Below, piece after piece: positions 37,812 through 46,578 of a DNA stretch of 64,000 bases. Every line of letters begins with the position of its first letter. Position 1 is the first letter of the stretch. Under the pieces are notes generated by a model. That model was not told the DNA's origin, made no database searches, and saw only the letters and a program-made list of their open reading frames with translations. This DNA is from Pirellulales bacterium (GTDB lineage Bacteria > Planctomycetota > Planctomycetia > Pirellulales > JACPPG01). Location of the stretch: the NCBI GenBank assembly GCA_035546535.1, contig DASZWQ010000154.1:1-64000 (forward strand), in the 5' to 3' direction. A program made the position numbers and the translations under genes.

Positions 37812-40800
37812 ATGTCGCATCCACATCCATCCTGCCGGCGCGAGGGCTTGCGCGTCGACCGGCGCACTGCCACGCGTTCGCTAGCGCTTGAACCGCTCGA
37901 AGCGCGCCGCCTGTTGGCCGTTTTCAATGTCAACGACGTGGCCGGGCTGACCGCCGCGGTCAGCACCGCAAACCACAACGGCGATGCCACGAACACGATC
38001 AATCTCGCAGCCGGAACTTACACGCTAAATGCCAGCGCCGGCGAATTGCTGCTGCAGGATCTAAACAGCTCCGTCGCGAGTAAAGCGTTGACCATCGTCG
38101 GTGCCGGCCAAACGAAAACCGTGATCGACGGCGCGTCGGCAACCCGCGTCTTCGAAATTGCGAGCACACCTGGCGCGACGAGCTCGGCCCTCATCGAGCA
38201 CCTGAGCATCAACCACGGCAACGCCACCAACGGTGGGCAGCTAGGCACAAGCGCGGCGCTGGGTGGCGGTCTACTCATTGACGGCGGCAGCGTCACGCTC
38301 AGCGATGTAGCCATGAGAAGCGACCAGGCAAACGCCGCCGCTGGCGCAGCCGGCATCGGCGCCTTCCATGGTACGGACGGCGGCGCAGGCCAAAATGCGC
38401 GTGGCGGCGCGATCTATCTCGCCGCCGGCTCGCTGAATCTCTTCGGCTCGTTGATCGATCACGGCGTGGCCCAGGCCGGTGCAGGCGGGAACGGAGGTAG
38501 CGGCGGCATCAGCGGAGCACCGCCGATGCATGGTGCGGCGGGAAGCGCCGGTCCCAACGGCGCCAACGGTGCCATTGCGACCGGACAAGGACAGCCGGGC
38601 CAAAACGGCTTGCCGGGCACGCCTGGGAAAAATGGCATACCTGGAGGGAATGATTCTGTGCTGGTCGGGCAAGGTGGTCGTGGTGGCGACGGAGGCGATG
38701 CCGCCGGCGGCGGTCTCTATGTCGCGGGGGGGCAACTCACCATCGCGAACACGACCTTCCAAAATAACTCGGTCTTAGCCGGTCATGGCGGCGTGGGAGG
38801 CGTTGGCGCTCAGGGCAATCAGCTTGCCGGCGGCGCCGGCGGCGCTGGCGGCCAAGGGGGCAGCGGCGGAGATGGCGGGCACGGCGGACCAAACACAGGG
38901 CCTAACCCCGCCGGCAATGGTGGCAACGGCGCGGCGGGTGCGGCCGGCGGTCTGGGTGCCACCGGCGGACTCGCTGCCAACGGCGGCAACGGAGGGACCG
39001 GTGGTAATGGAGGCGATGCCGAAGGAGGTGCGATCTACCTGGCCGGCGGCAACGCGACCATGCAGACCGGCACCGTGCAAAACAACTATGCTTGGGGCGG
39101 ACGCGGCGGCGCGGGCGGAGCCGGAGGCGCAGGGGGCAACGGTGGATCGGGCGCACGCGGCGGCAACGGTGGCCGTGGTGGCTCAGGCGGCGCGGGCGGC
39201 GGTTTTGCCTCGCAAAGCCAAGCACATGGCGGCAGCGGTGGTGATGGAGGCAACGGCGCGGCGGGCGGACTCGGCGGCAACGCCCGGAATGGCGGTGATG
39301 GTGGAATCGGCGGGCTCGCCGGGACTGCGGCCGGCGCCGGCCTCTTTGTCGCCGGCGGATCGCTCACCATCACCAGCTATTCGATTACAGCCAATCAAGC
39401 AGCCGGCGGCATCGGTGGAGTGGGCGGCGCGGGGGGCGTAGGCGGACGAGGTGGTAATGGCGGCCGCGGAGGCGCCGGAGGGGATGGCGGCCGTGGCGGC
39501 TCGGGAGGACTCGGCTACAACGGCCCGATCGAACAACAGAATGGCGCGCCCGCCGGCGATGGCGGCAATGGCGGCAACGGGGCGGCAGCCGGCAATGGCG
39601 GCAACGGCGGAGCAGGAGGCGCAGGAGGCGCAGGGAACACCGCCTTCGGCGCGGGCATTGCCGTGTTTGGCGGTTCGGCCGAACTCGATAAGGATGCGCT
39701 TTTTATTAATAGCGAATTTGGCGGTGCCGGAGGGCCAGCCGGAGCGGGCGGCGCCGGAGGCGCAGGCGGCCACGGTGGCGCCGGAGGCTCAGGCGGCTCG
39801 GGCGGCTCCGGAGGGGACGGGGGAACGAGCTTCCACCGTGGCTGGCTTGTTGGTAGCGGCGGCCAAGGCGGCAATGGCGGTGCTGGCGGGCAGGGGGCGC
39901 AGGGAGGAAACGGAGGAAACGGTGGGACCTCGGGACTTTCAGGGACCGGCGGCAGCGTTTTTGGCGGCAGCATTTACCTTGGTGGCGGCGCCCTGCAGAT
40001 AGGACTGGGAACGACTTACACCGGCTTGCAAGTTGCTGCCAGTGGCGGTGTCATCGGCGCACAGGGCGCCGCGGGCTCAGGCGGTGCAGGGGGCACCGGC
40101 GGACTCGGCGGCAGTGGCGGACGCGGCGGCCTGGGGGGCCATCTCGTTCCCCGAGCCAATGGCTTCCGCGCGGCGGGCGGTGGCGACGGCGCCCAGGGAG
40201 GGACAGCGAGTGGTGGAGCACCGGGAGTCGCAGGCGGGGTCGGTGGTATCGGCAAAGCGGGTACGGCCGCCGGCAGTGGCATCTATGTCGCGGGCGGCAC
40301 GATTACCACCGCCATGCCCGCCACGCACATCGGCGTGCTATCCCAACCGCCGGCCAGCGTACACGCCGGCTCAACTTTCTCGCTACAAGTCGCCGCCGAA
40401 AATAGCAGTGGCGTTCCCGACCCAACCTATAACGGCCCGATCTCGGTAGCAATTATCACCAATCCGGGCGGCGGATCGCTCTCGGGAACGGTGACCGTCA
40501 ACGCAATCAGTGGAGTGGCGACGTTCAACGATCTGTCTATTTCGCAGCCCGGCAACGGGTACAAATTGATTGTCGCCACGGCGGGACTGACGTCGGGCTT
40601 CACGCAACTCTTCAACGTCACCAGCAGCACCTCCGGTGTACCGCCAACCGTTACCCAGGTGCTTGCCAGTGGCACGACCTGGTCGGCTTCGTTCTTGACC
40701 GCCTTGCAGGTGGCCGGGCACGGGAATGGCACCGGCTACGTCATCCCCGCCGGCGCAACACAACTGAACGCGCTTCCCTGGGCGAACGTCAATCAGATCG

Positions 40801-41822
40801 AAATCTCGTTCAGCAAGGATGTGAGCGTCTCCCAATCGAGTCTCGACCTCAGCGAGTTAGGAAGTACGATTGCGACGACTGGCTTCCGCTATTTTCCAGC
40901 CACCTTCACGGCGGTGTGGACACTGGCAAATCCGGTCGGCGCCGGCACATTGAATCTCGTTTTGCACTCGACCGGGGCAAGCGCGGTGAAGGACTCAGCC
41001 GGCAACGCGCTCGACGGTGAATGGACCAACGGCGTGAGCGCCTATCCATCAGGCAACGAAGTGGCCGGTGGGGATTTCAACTTCGGGATTCGCGTGTTGC
41101 CGGGCGACGCGAACGGCGACGGCATTGTGAACAGTCAGGATTTGGCCGCAGTCACGGTGGGCTGGCTTACCTCTGGCGTGGTCGGTGACGTGAATGCCGA
41201 CGGCATCGTCAACTCGCAGGATCTGGCGCTGATTGCCTCGCAATGGCTGGCAAGCGTGCCGGGGGGCACCGCTGCTCAGGCGAATACTTTCCGTGGCCAA
41301 AGCTTGATGGCCATAAATCTACAAACGGGGAATAGTGCCGCGGCCACCGGCATGGACGTCGGCGTTAGTGCGCCGGCGGCTACTGCCACGGTACCCGACG
41401 TGTTGGCGGCATCCACAAGCGGTGCAACGGAGACGTCGAATGTCGTACGTGCCACCATCGTCGTCGGCGCTGCTGAGCCCGCTGACTCACCGGCCGCGCA
41501 AGTTGTGCCAACTGCGTTGATGTTGCCTGAAACTTCGACGGCCGTACCGCCGCCTGCCGAGCATCTGGCATCGTTTATCTCAAGCGCGGGCAATAGCACT
41601 TTGTCTGCGCCGAACAACAACATAAGCTCGTCCGAGACCCGCGCCCCGTTCGACGGCCTTGCCGTCCTCGAAGAGCGGATCGGGGGCTGGATAGCCTCGC
41701 AGTCGGGTGAGTTGGGCCCGGCGTCGCTCGAGCTGTCCTCGCTTGGGGATAACCACCGTTGGTCGCTGGATGACGACACGCTCGACGCGATATTGGCCGC
41801 GCGTTTCGCGGTTAGATCTTAG
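37812..41822 (+). CDS. Giant glycine-rich beta-helix surface protein with Ig-like and dockerin domains, copy 2
   Basis: The ATG at 37812 places LEPLEARRLLAVFNV at residue 26, exactly as in copy 1, so I prefer it to the frame's first ATG at 37749. 1336 residues with the same plan: signature, beta-helix (40-175), alternating rungs and GGxGG blocks (176-826), Ig-like domain (836-940, SQPPASVHAGSTFSLQVAAE), beta domain with NGTGYVIPAGATQLNALPW, dockerin pair (1096-1150, GDANGDGIVNSQDLAAVTV and DVNADGIVNSQDLALIAS), then a longer Thr/Ala-rich tail of about 185 residues. The last residues, TLDAILAARFAVRS, echo the LLSVLATARPHSR end of copy 1. Its stop overlaps the convergent DUF892 gene by 4 bases. 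Confidence 0.88.
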   Translation: MSHPHPSCRREGLRVDRRTATRSLALEPLEARRLLAVFNVNDVAGLTAAVSTANHNGDATNTINLAAGTYTLNASAGELLLQDLNSSVASKALTIVGAGQTKTVIDGASATRVFEIASTPGATSSALIEHLSINHGNATNGGQLGTSAALGGGLLIDGGSVTLSDVAMRSDQANAAAGAAGIGAFHGTDGGAGQNARGGAIYLAAGSLNLFGSLIDHGVAQAGAGGNGGSGGISGAPPMHGAAGSAGPNGANGAIATGQGQPGQNGLPGTPGKNGIPGGNDSVLVGQGGRGGDGGDAAGGGLYVAGGQLTIANTTFQNNSVLAGHGGVGGVGAQGNQLAGGAGGAGGQGGSGGDGGHGGPNTGPNPAGNGGNGAAGAAGGLGATGGLAANGGNGGTGGNGGDAEGGAIYLAGGNATMQTGTVQNNYAWGGRGGAGGAGGAGGNGGSGARGGNGGRGGSGGAGGGFASQSQAHGGSGGDGGNGAAGGLGGNARNGGDGGIGGLAGTAAGAGLFVAGGSLTITSYSITANQAAGGIGGVGGAGGVGGRGGNGGRGGAGGDGGRGGSGGLGYNGPIEQQNGAPAGDGGNGGNGAAAGNGGNGGAGGAGGAGNTAFGAGIAVFGGSAELDKDALFINSEFGGAGGPAGAGGAGGAGGHGGAGGSGGSGGSGGDGGTSFHRGWLVGSGGQGGNGGAGGQGAQGGNGGNGGTSGLSGTGGSVFGGSIYLGGGALQIGLGTTYTGLQVAASGGVIGAQGAAGSGGAGGTGGLGGSGGRGGLGGHLVPRANGFRAAGGGDGAQGGTASGGAPGVAGGVGGIGKAGTAAGSGIYVAGGTITTAMPATHIGVLSQPPASVHAGSTFSLQVAAENSSGVPDPTYNGPISVAIITNPGGGSLSGTVTVNAISGVATFNDLSISQPGNGYKLIVATAGLTSGFTQLFNVTSSTSGVPPTVTQVLASGTTWSASFLTALQVAGHGNGTGYVIPAGATQLNALPWANVNQIEISFSKDVSVSQSSLDLSELGSTIATTGFRYFPATFTAVWTLANPVGAGTLNLVLHSTGASAVKDSAGNALDGEWTNGVSAYPSGNEVAGGDFNFGIRVLPGDANGDGIVNSQDLAAVTVGWLTSGVVGDVNADGIVNSQDLALIASQWLASVPGGTAAQANTFRGQSLMAINLQTGNSAAATGMDVGVSAPAATATVPDVLAASTSGATETSNVVRATIVVGAAEPADSPAAQVVPTALMLPETSTAVPPPAEHLASFISSAGNSTLSAPNNNISSSETRAPFDGLAVLEERIGGWIASQSGELGPASLELSSLGDNHRWSLDDDTLDAILAARFAVRS

Positions 41823-42388
41823 CGGGCCTTGGACGTGGCGCGCCGGCGTTTGTGCCCATGGCTACGCGACGCTTTGCTGCCTTCGGCTTCTTCGCCTTCG
41901 GGGCTTTCGGCTTCGACGTTGATTTGCTCGGCAAGCTCACTGAGCTTTCTGTCGGTCGCGGCCTCTTCGTCGAGCGTCTGTTGCAGAAGATTGCGAGCTT
42001 GATCCTCGCCGAGCAACTCGGCGTACGTGCGCACGCAGCCGTAGCCGGCGATCTCGTAATGCTCGACGCGCTGCGCGGCGGCAATCAAACCCGCGTCAAG
42101 GACTTCCGGCTCGGCGTCTTCTTGCAGCAGTTCCTCGCCTTCCTCGATCAACCCTACCATGGCCTTACACGTTTTAGCCTTCGCCTTCTGCCCGAGCAGC
42201 TCGAATACTTGCTCCAATCGTTCGGCATGTCCCTTCGTCTGCTCGAGATGATCGAGAAAGCCTTGTTGCAAATCCTCGGAATGCGCTGCCTTTGCCATTT
42301 TCGGCAGCGCTTTGATCAACTGCTTTTCCGCGCTGTACAAATCCTTGAGCTCGTCAACAAAGAGTTCCTTCAGCGTTGCCATCTTCAT
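41819..42388 (-). CDS. DUF892 ferritin-like protein (YciE/YciF family)
   Basis: 189 residues. The four-helix ferritin-like domain covers about 1-160: ATLKELFVDELKDLYSAEKQL, LDHLEQTKGHAERLEQVFE, AAQRVEHYEIAGYGCVRTYAELLG and LDEEAATDRKLSELAEQIN. The Glu and His residues in ELKDLYSAE, EQTKGH and VEHYE are the expected di-metal ligands. A basic tail (SRSHGHKRRRATSK) follows, perhaps binding nucleic acid. Family members are stress-induced in enterobacteria. The gene leads away from the giant gene and is followed upstream on the same strand by the DUF883-like and CsbD genes, both also stress-type families. Confidence 0.92.
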   Translation of the reverse strand: MKMATLKELFVDELKDLYSAEKQLIKALPKMAKAAHSEDLQQGFLDHLEQTKGHAERLEQVFELLGQKAKAKTCKAMVGLIEEGEELLQEDAEPEVLDAGLIAAAQRVEHYEIAGYGCVRTYAELLGEDQARNLLQQTLDEEAATDRKLSELAEQINVEAESPEGEEAEGSKASRSHGHKRRRATSKAR

Positions 42389-42475
42389 GACCTACCAATC
42401 CTTTCAGGGCCGCCGGCGGCCACTCCGAATAAAGGTTCGCATTCCTGAGCCGTGAAACCAGGAGCCGAGCTGCTG

Positions 42476-42757
42476 TTAGCGCCACCGATTGACGAGGCGC
42501 ATGGTCAACCCGAAAACGACGCCCGCGCCGACGGCCATCGCCAGCGTCTGCAAGGGTCGCGCGCGAATCGAGTCTCGGGCGCACTCCGCCAGGTCGGTCA
42601 CCTGAGCGCGGCCGGCGTCGAAGACTTCGTGCATCTGTTCGCTCATGCCATTGAGGGCCTCGCGCCCGGCCGCCGTTGCCTCGCGGCGCACCGCCTTGAC
42701 AGCTCGTTCTCCATGCTCGGCAGCATTACGCACGTGCTTACGGCTGTTGCTCGCCAT
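42476..42757 (-). CDS. DUF883-like (ElaB/YqjD-type) membrane-anchored protein
   Basis: 93 residues. An amphipathic charged helix (SRKHVRNAAEHGERAVKAVRRE and on) is followed by a C-terminal membrane anchor (TLAMAVGAGVVFGLTMRLVNRW), ending in Arg. This is the plan of ElaB/YqjD/YgaM proteins, which sit on the inner membrane and in E. coli bind ribosomes in stationary phase. Assigned from layout and the GAGVVFGLxxxLxxRW-type end, not full homology. It lies 87 bases upstream of the DUF892 gene. Confidence 0.72.
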   Translation of the reverse strand: MASNSRKHVRNAAEHGERAVKAVRREATAAGREALNGMSEQMHEVFDAGRAQVTDLAECARDSIRARPLQTLAMAVGAGVVFGLTMRLVNRWR

Positions 42758-42808
42758 TTTGAGATTCTCCGTTGATTCGAGGTTGGTTCTCTAAAAAATC
42801 CTGGGCGC

Positions 42809-42991
42809 TCACGAGTCGCGATTGATCTGTTTCGCGCGGTCCTTTACCTTCTCGACGACCTTCTCCGCGGCCTGCTTCACCTTGCCGGCGGCCTGATCGA
42901 TCTTGCCCTCGCGGCGCATTTTGTCGTTGTCCGCGAGCGCGCCGGCGGCCTCTTTCACGCGACCTTTCACTTCTTCTGCTTTCCCAGCCAT
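42809..42991 (-). CDS. CsbD family stress protein
   Basis: The start at 42991 gives 60 residues beginning MAGKAEEVKGRVKEAAGAL, the CsbD signature (K-x-x-E-x-x-G-x-x-K-E-x-x-G). GKIDQAAGKVKQAAEKV is the second repeat of the motif. Small, soluble and very charged; in Bacillus csbD belongs to the sigma-B general stress regulon. It is first in the row CsbD, DUF883-like, DUF892 on this strand (gaps 51 and 87 bases), likely one stress operon. Confidence 0.93.
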   Translation of the reverse strand: MAGKAEEVKGRVKEAAGALADNDKMRREGKIDQAAGKVKQAAEKVVEKVKDRAKQINRDS

Positions 42992-43281
42992 GATCTGCTC
43001 CTCTCGAATTCGTTGTTGGTATCGGACGACAGGATGCCCGTCCCTCTCATGGATTCGGTGGTATTGCAAGTCATGTGCCAGAGCAACATCGCGGAAAACT
43101 TGCCGGGCAATTTCCGGTTCTCTGGCCGATCGTGAGGCCCTACTGGCCGTCGGCACGCCATTCCGGTTTCGCTGCGATGCTGGCACCGGAGCCAGGTAAG
43201 TCGATTTTTTCGGAACAACTGACTGCTCGGCATCGTGTATCTTGGGAACAGGTTGATTCGTCGAGCGAGGGGGTTGTAACG

Positions 43282-44073
43282 GTGACAGCGCGTCTTGTTG
43301 TTCTGCTGTGCCTCGTGATTGCCGCGCCGGTGAGTTGGGCCGAAGAAGTCGCCACGGTCGACATCGATCTAGTCGATCAGCAGCCGATCGAGTACCCGAC
43401 GCATCATGTGCAAGGGCTCGCCGTCACGGCCGATTCTTATTGGATTTCCAGCGTCGACCGCCGCGCGCGCGTCGGCTTTGTCTTCCGCGTTGACCGCGCC
43501 ACGGCCAAGCTGGCAGGCAAACGCGAATTGTCGTTCGACGCCCAGTTTCATCCGGGCGGGATCGAACTCGCCGGCGATTCTTTATGGGTTCCCGTGGCCG
43601 AGTACCGGCCGCGCTCGACGAGCACGATCCTCAAGCTCGATGCGCAAAGCCTGGAAACCCAAGCGTCGTTCACCGTCGACGACCATATCGGCTGCCTGGC
43701 CGTCAACGCCGGGGGCCAGATTACGGCCGCGAATTGGGACGCCCGAACGTTCTATCGCTTTACCGCCGACGGCAAGAAGCTGGGCGAGACCGCCAACCCG
43801 CGGCCGACGGCTTATCAAGATCTGAAATCCTGGGGCGAGCTCCTCGTCGGTTGCGGCACCGAGAAGGTTGAGGGGCAGGTGCGGCCCGTCGTCGATTGTC
43901 TGCGCCCCGACACGCTGGCGCTTGAGGCGCGCTGGAGGCCGCGCGGCACGCTCCGCTCGGGCGGCAACAATTTCTGCCGCGAAGGCTGCGCGATCTTTAA
44001 AGGAGCGCTTTTTCTGATGCCGGAGGACGGTCCGCAGACGACCATCTATCAGTTCGCGGCGCCACGACCGTGA
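43282..44073 (+). CDS. Exported protein of unknown function, propeller-like
   Basis: The GTG at 43282 has AGGGGG 9 bases upstream and starts a signal peptide (TARLVVLLCLVIAAPVSWAEE), so it is chosen over in-frame starts up to 207 bases earlier. 263 residues. Blade-like stretches are HHVQGLAVTADSYWISSVDRR, GGIELAGDSLWVPVAEYRP, ILKLDAQSLETQ, IGCLAVNAGGQITAANWDARTFYRF and TLALEARWRPRGTLR. They resemble WD40-like or teichoic-acid-type secreted propellers. Two Cys residues near the end (NNFCREGCAIF) could pair. No enzyme motif seen. Confidence 0.75.
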   Translation: MTARLVVLLCLVIAAPVSWAEEVATVDIDLVDQQPIEYPTHHVQGLAVTADSYWISSVDRRARVGFVFRVDRATAKLAGKRELSFDAQFHPGGIELAGDSLWVPVAEYRPRSTSTILKLDAQSLETQASFTVDDHIGCLAVNAGGQITAANWDARTFYRFTADGKKLGETANPRPTAYQDLKSWGELLVGCGTEKVEGQVRPVVDCLRPDTLALEARWRPRGTLRSGGNNFCREGCAIFKGALFLMPEDGPQTTIYQFAAPRP

Positions 44074-44130
44074 TCGAGAAGTTCGGAGGAGCATGCGAGG
44101 CACTTTCACGTTACGTGCTAGCAGCGCTTC

Positions 44131-44148
44131 GCCCCGCCATGGCGGGGC
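44131..44148. repeat. 18-bp perfect palindrome
   Basis: GCCCCGCCATGGCGGGGC reads the same on both strands and can form a 7-bp stem with a 4-base loop. It lies between the secreted propeller gene and the MscS gene. No T run follows, so it is not a standard terminator. Confidence 0.55.
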
Positions 44149-44281
44149 ATGCTCGGCACTCGGGCACGAATCGTCTGTACCCCGCGACGCTTAACGGCTA
44201 AGCTTTTCGCCCTGCGCCACCGTCTTTCCAGCCACCCATCTCGCGACTCGCTTCCCCGCCGAGCGATTTCAAGGAGCTGCG

Positions 44282-46558
44282 ATGTGCCGTCATGCCCGGA
44301 TTCGTCCCCCGCGCCACTTAGCGATCATCGGCATCCTCATCGCAGGCTGTGCGCTGCTATCCGCGGGCACACGCGCCGCGGCGGCACCGGCTGGGGCAAG
44401 CGTTACCGCCAAGGCCGAAGGTGCGGCGCCTGCCTCGCCCTCTACCTTGGAAGAAACGCTCGTCAAGCGCAAGGAGTTGGCGGCCCAGATCGCGGCGCTC
44501 GCTCAACAAGATCCGCAGGGCGCCAGTGGCAATGATTCGCTTGACGTCTCCGACAGTGAAGACGAGCTGGAATTCCTCGAGGTCCTGGATGGCGTCTATG
44601 GCGAGCAGCAAGCCCGGCTCGAACAGCGGCAGGAGCTCACGGCCGAAAAACAGCGCGTACAGGCGGATCTCGACGCGCTGCGCAAATACGGCGCGAGCGA
44701 GACGAAGCCGTACTCGTTCTTGCTGTTGGAGGATCTGCGAGACGAACTTGCGGCGGAAGAGGATCGCGAAAACGTCAACAACGCCGATTTGAAGCAGGCC
44801 GCGCAAATGATCGAGGCGGCGCAGGCGCACTTCAGTCAAGCAGAACGCGAGCGGCGCCGCATCCAAGAAACCATGGCCGAAAACAAGCGTGCGGACCAGC
44901 AAGCTGCGCTCGCCCACGATCTGAAATTGGCCGAGCGCGAAAGCCAGATTGCCAAAGAGCTGATCACGGTCCGGCAACTTGAGGTCGATGTAAGGGCGTT
45001 GCGGCGCGACGTGTCGACCGTGCGCAAGACGCTGTTGGCCGAGAAGGTCGCGTTGATCGGCCGCGACGTTCGCTTCACCCGGCAGGACGTGCAGGACCGA
45101 TTGAAGGCGCTGACTGCCGTCGAGGCGGGGTTGAACGCGAAGCTCAAGCAAGTCCGCGCGAGCCGCCGCAAGACCGAGCTGGAGCAAACAGCGTCTCTTA
45201 AGCAGTTACATGATAACAAGGCTGCACGCGCGGTCATGGATCTGGCCGCCGAGTCATGGCATGTGGCGCGCGACGCGCAGCAGATCGAGATGTCGCTTCT
45301 GAACGAATGCCTCGGCGACACTCGGCGACTGCGTCATTATTGGGAATGCCGCTTTGCGGCCGAGACTGGCACGGCCACGCCCGCCGAGCTGGCCGAATGG
45401 CGCGTCACTTTGCAGGACCTGCTAACCGAATTGGGCGATCGGCAACGGTCCCTGGCCCAGCAAATCGAAACGACCCGCGCCAGCCAGGCGAAACTCGTCC
45501 AGCGCATGCGCGACGACGAGGACGCCGACATCAAGAAATGGGGCGAATTTCAATCGACCCAATGGCAGTCGCTACGCGAGGTGTGCGAAACGAACGTCGT
45601 GCAGCTCCAGGTCACCCAGCGCTGGGCGGAGCGGTTTAGCGAGGAGCTCGATGCGCGGCTGAAGCCGCAGCACGCGGACAGTTGGCGCACCAAAGCCGAG
45701 GAGCGCTTCTTGGTCGCCTGGCAGTGCGAAGTGTTCACGGTCAACGATCGTCCGATCACGATTGGTAAAATCGTCACGCTGATTTTCTGGCTGTTTTTGA
45801 GCGTCTTCGCGGCCCGTGTTTTGAGCCGCTTGTTGGGCCAGCAGATCCTGCCGCGGTTCGGCCTCAACGAGGGAGCCTCGCACGCCATCCGCGCCATGGC
45901 TTTCTATTCGTTAACGATGCTCTTTGGCGTCCTGTCGTTTCAGGTCGTGCATATCCCGCTTTCGGCCTTCGCGTTTTTAGGCGGTGCCGTGGCCATCGCC
46001 GTGGGCTTCGGCAGCCAGGACATCGCCAATAATTTCATGAGTGGAATCATCCTGCTCGCTGAGCAGCCGATTCGCGTGGGCGATATCGTGATGGTCGACA
46101 CCGTGCAAGGCACTGTTGAACACATCGGCCCGCGCAGCACGCGCATCAAGACCGACGCAAATCATGAGCTAGTCGTGCCGAACAGCAAGCTCTTGTCGGA
46201 TAAGGTGACCAACCTGACCCTGTCCGACAGCCTGATCCAGACGACCGTCGCGGTGACGTTGCCGACGAAAATCCCGGTGAAAGAGGCCAAGGGACTTCTC
46301 CTCGCCGCGGCGCTGTCGCAGCCGGCGGTGCTGCACGCCCCTTGTCCCGTCGTATTGTTCAAACAGTTCGGGACGACGACGATGGACTTCGAGCTGCATT
46401 TCTGGCTGCAATTGCGCGACGAGATGCAGGCGGCGATCGCGCAGAGCGACGTGCGCGAAGCCATCAACGAGCTGTTCCTGGAGCAAAACGCACAAGCGGC
46501 GATCAGCACGCCCACAAGTGCGGTTTCGCCCGCGGCCAGTCGCGCGAGCGCCGCATAA
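44282..46558 (+). CDS. Large MscS-family mechanosensitive channel with coiled-coil N-terminal domain
   Basis: 758 residues. A signal or anchor segment (HLAIIGILIAGCALLSAG) is followed by about 450 residues of Glu/Arg/Lys-rich coiled coil (60-490), probably periplasmic as in MscK. Three hydrophobic segments follow: IVTLIFWLFLSVFAARVL (about 500), AMAFYSLTMLFGVLSF (about 545) and the pore helix FAFLGGAVAIAVGFGSQDIANNFMSG (about 563-588). The MscS beta domain starts with IILLAEQPIRVGDIVMVDTVQGTVEHIGPRSTRIKT. VVPNSKLLSDKVTNLTLSD and the C-terminal alpha/beta domain are present. It should open under membrane tension to release solutes. Confidence 0.92.
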   Translation: MCRHARIRPPRHLAIIGILIAGCALLSAGTRAAAAPAGASVTAKAEGAAPASPSTLEETLVKRKELAAQIAALAQQDPQGASGNDSLDVSDSEDELEFLEVLDGVYGEQQARLEQRQELTAEKQRVQADLDALRKYGASETKPYSFLLLEDLRDELAAEEDRENVNNADLKQAAQMIEAAQAHFSQAERERRRIQETMAENKRADQQAALAHDLKLAERESQIAKELITVRQLEVDVRALRRDVSTVRKTLLAEKVALIGRDVRFTRQDVQDRLKALTAVEAGLNAKLKQVRASRRKTELEQTASLKQLHDNKAARAVMDLAAESWHVARDAQQIEMSLLNECLGDTRRLRHYWECRFAAETGTATPAELAEWRVTLQDLLTELGDRQRSLAQQIETTRASQAKLVQRMRDDEDADIKKWGEFQSTQWQSLREVCETNVVQLQVTQRWAERFSEELDARLKPQHADSWRTKAEERFLVAWQCEVFTVNDRPITIGKIVTLIFWLFLSVFAARVLSRLLGQQILPRFGLNEGASHAIRAMAFYSLTMLFGVLSFQVVHIPLSAFAFLGGAVAIAVGFGSQDIANNFMSGIILLAEQPIRVGDIVMVDTVQGTVEHIGPRSTRIKTDANHELVVPNSKLLSDKVTNLTLSDSLIQTTVAVTLPTKIPVKEAKGLLLAAALSQPAVLHAPCPVVLFKQFGTTTMDFELHFWLQLRDEMQAAIAQSDVREAINELFLEQNAQAAISTPTSAVSPAASRASAA

Positions 46559-46578
46559 GAGAACGGTCGCCGATCAAC

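Noticed and set aside
39515-39973. Pro-rich (PPAPPAP) open frame on the minus strand in the second giant gene
   Set aside because: The reverse complement of Gly codons reads as Pro and Ala, so this is a composition artefact.
33353-41822. Idea that the giant genes came from mycobacteria because they resemble PE_PGRS proteins
   Set aside because: They lack the PE domain and carry planctomycete signature, Ig-like and dockerin domains. The Gly-rich similarity is more likely convergent.
44093-44194. 33-codon open frame with GGAGGAGC just before its ATG
   Set aside because: The frame runs through the perfect palindrome at 44131-44148 and the peptide has no signal or known family, so the good site may be chance.
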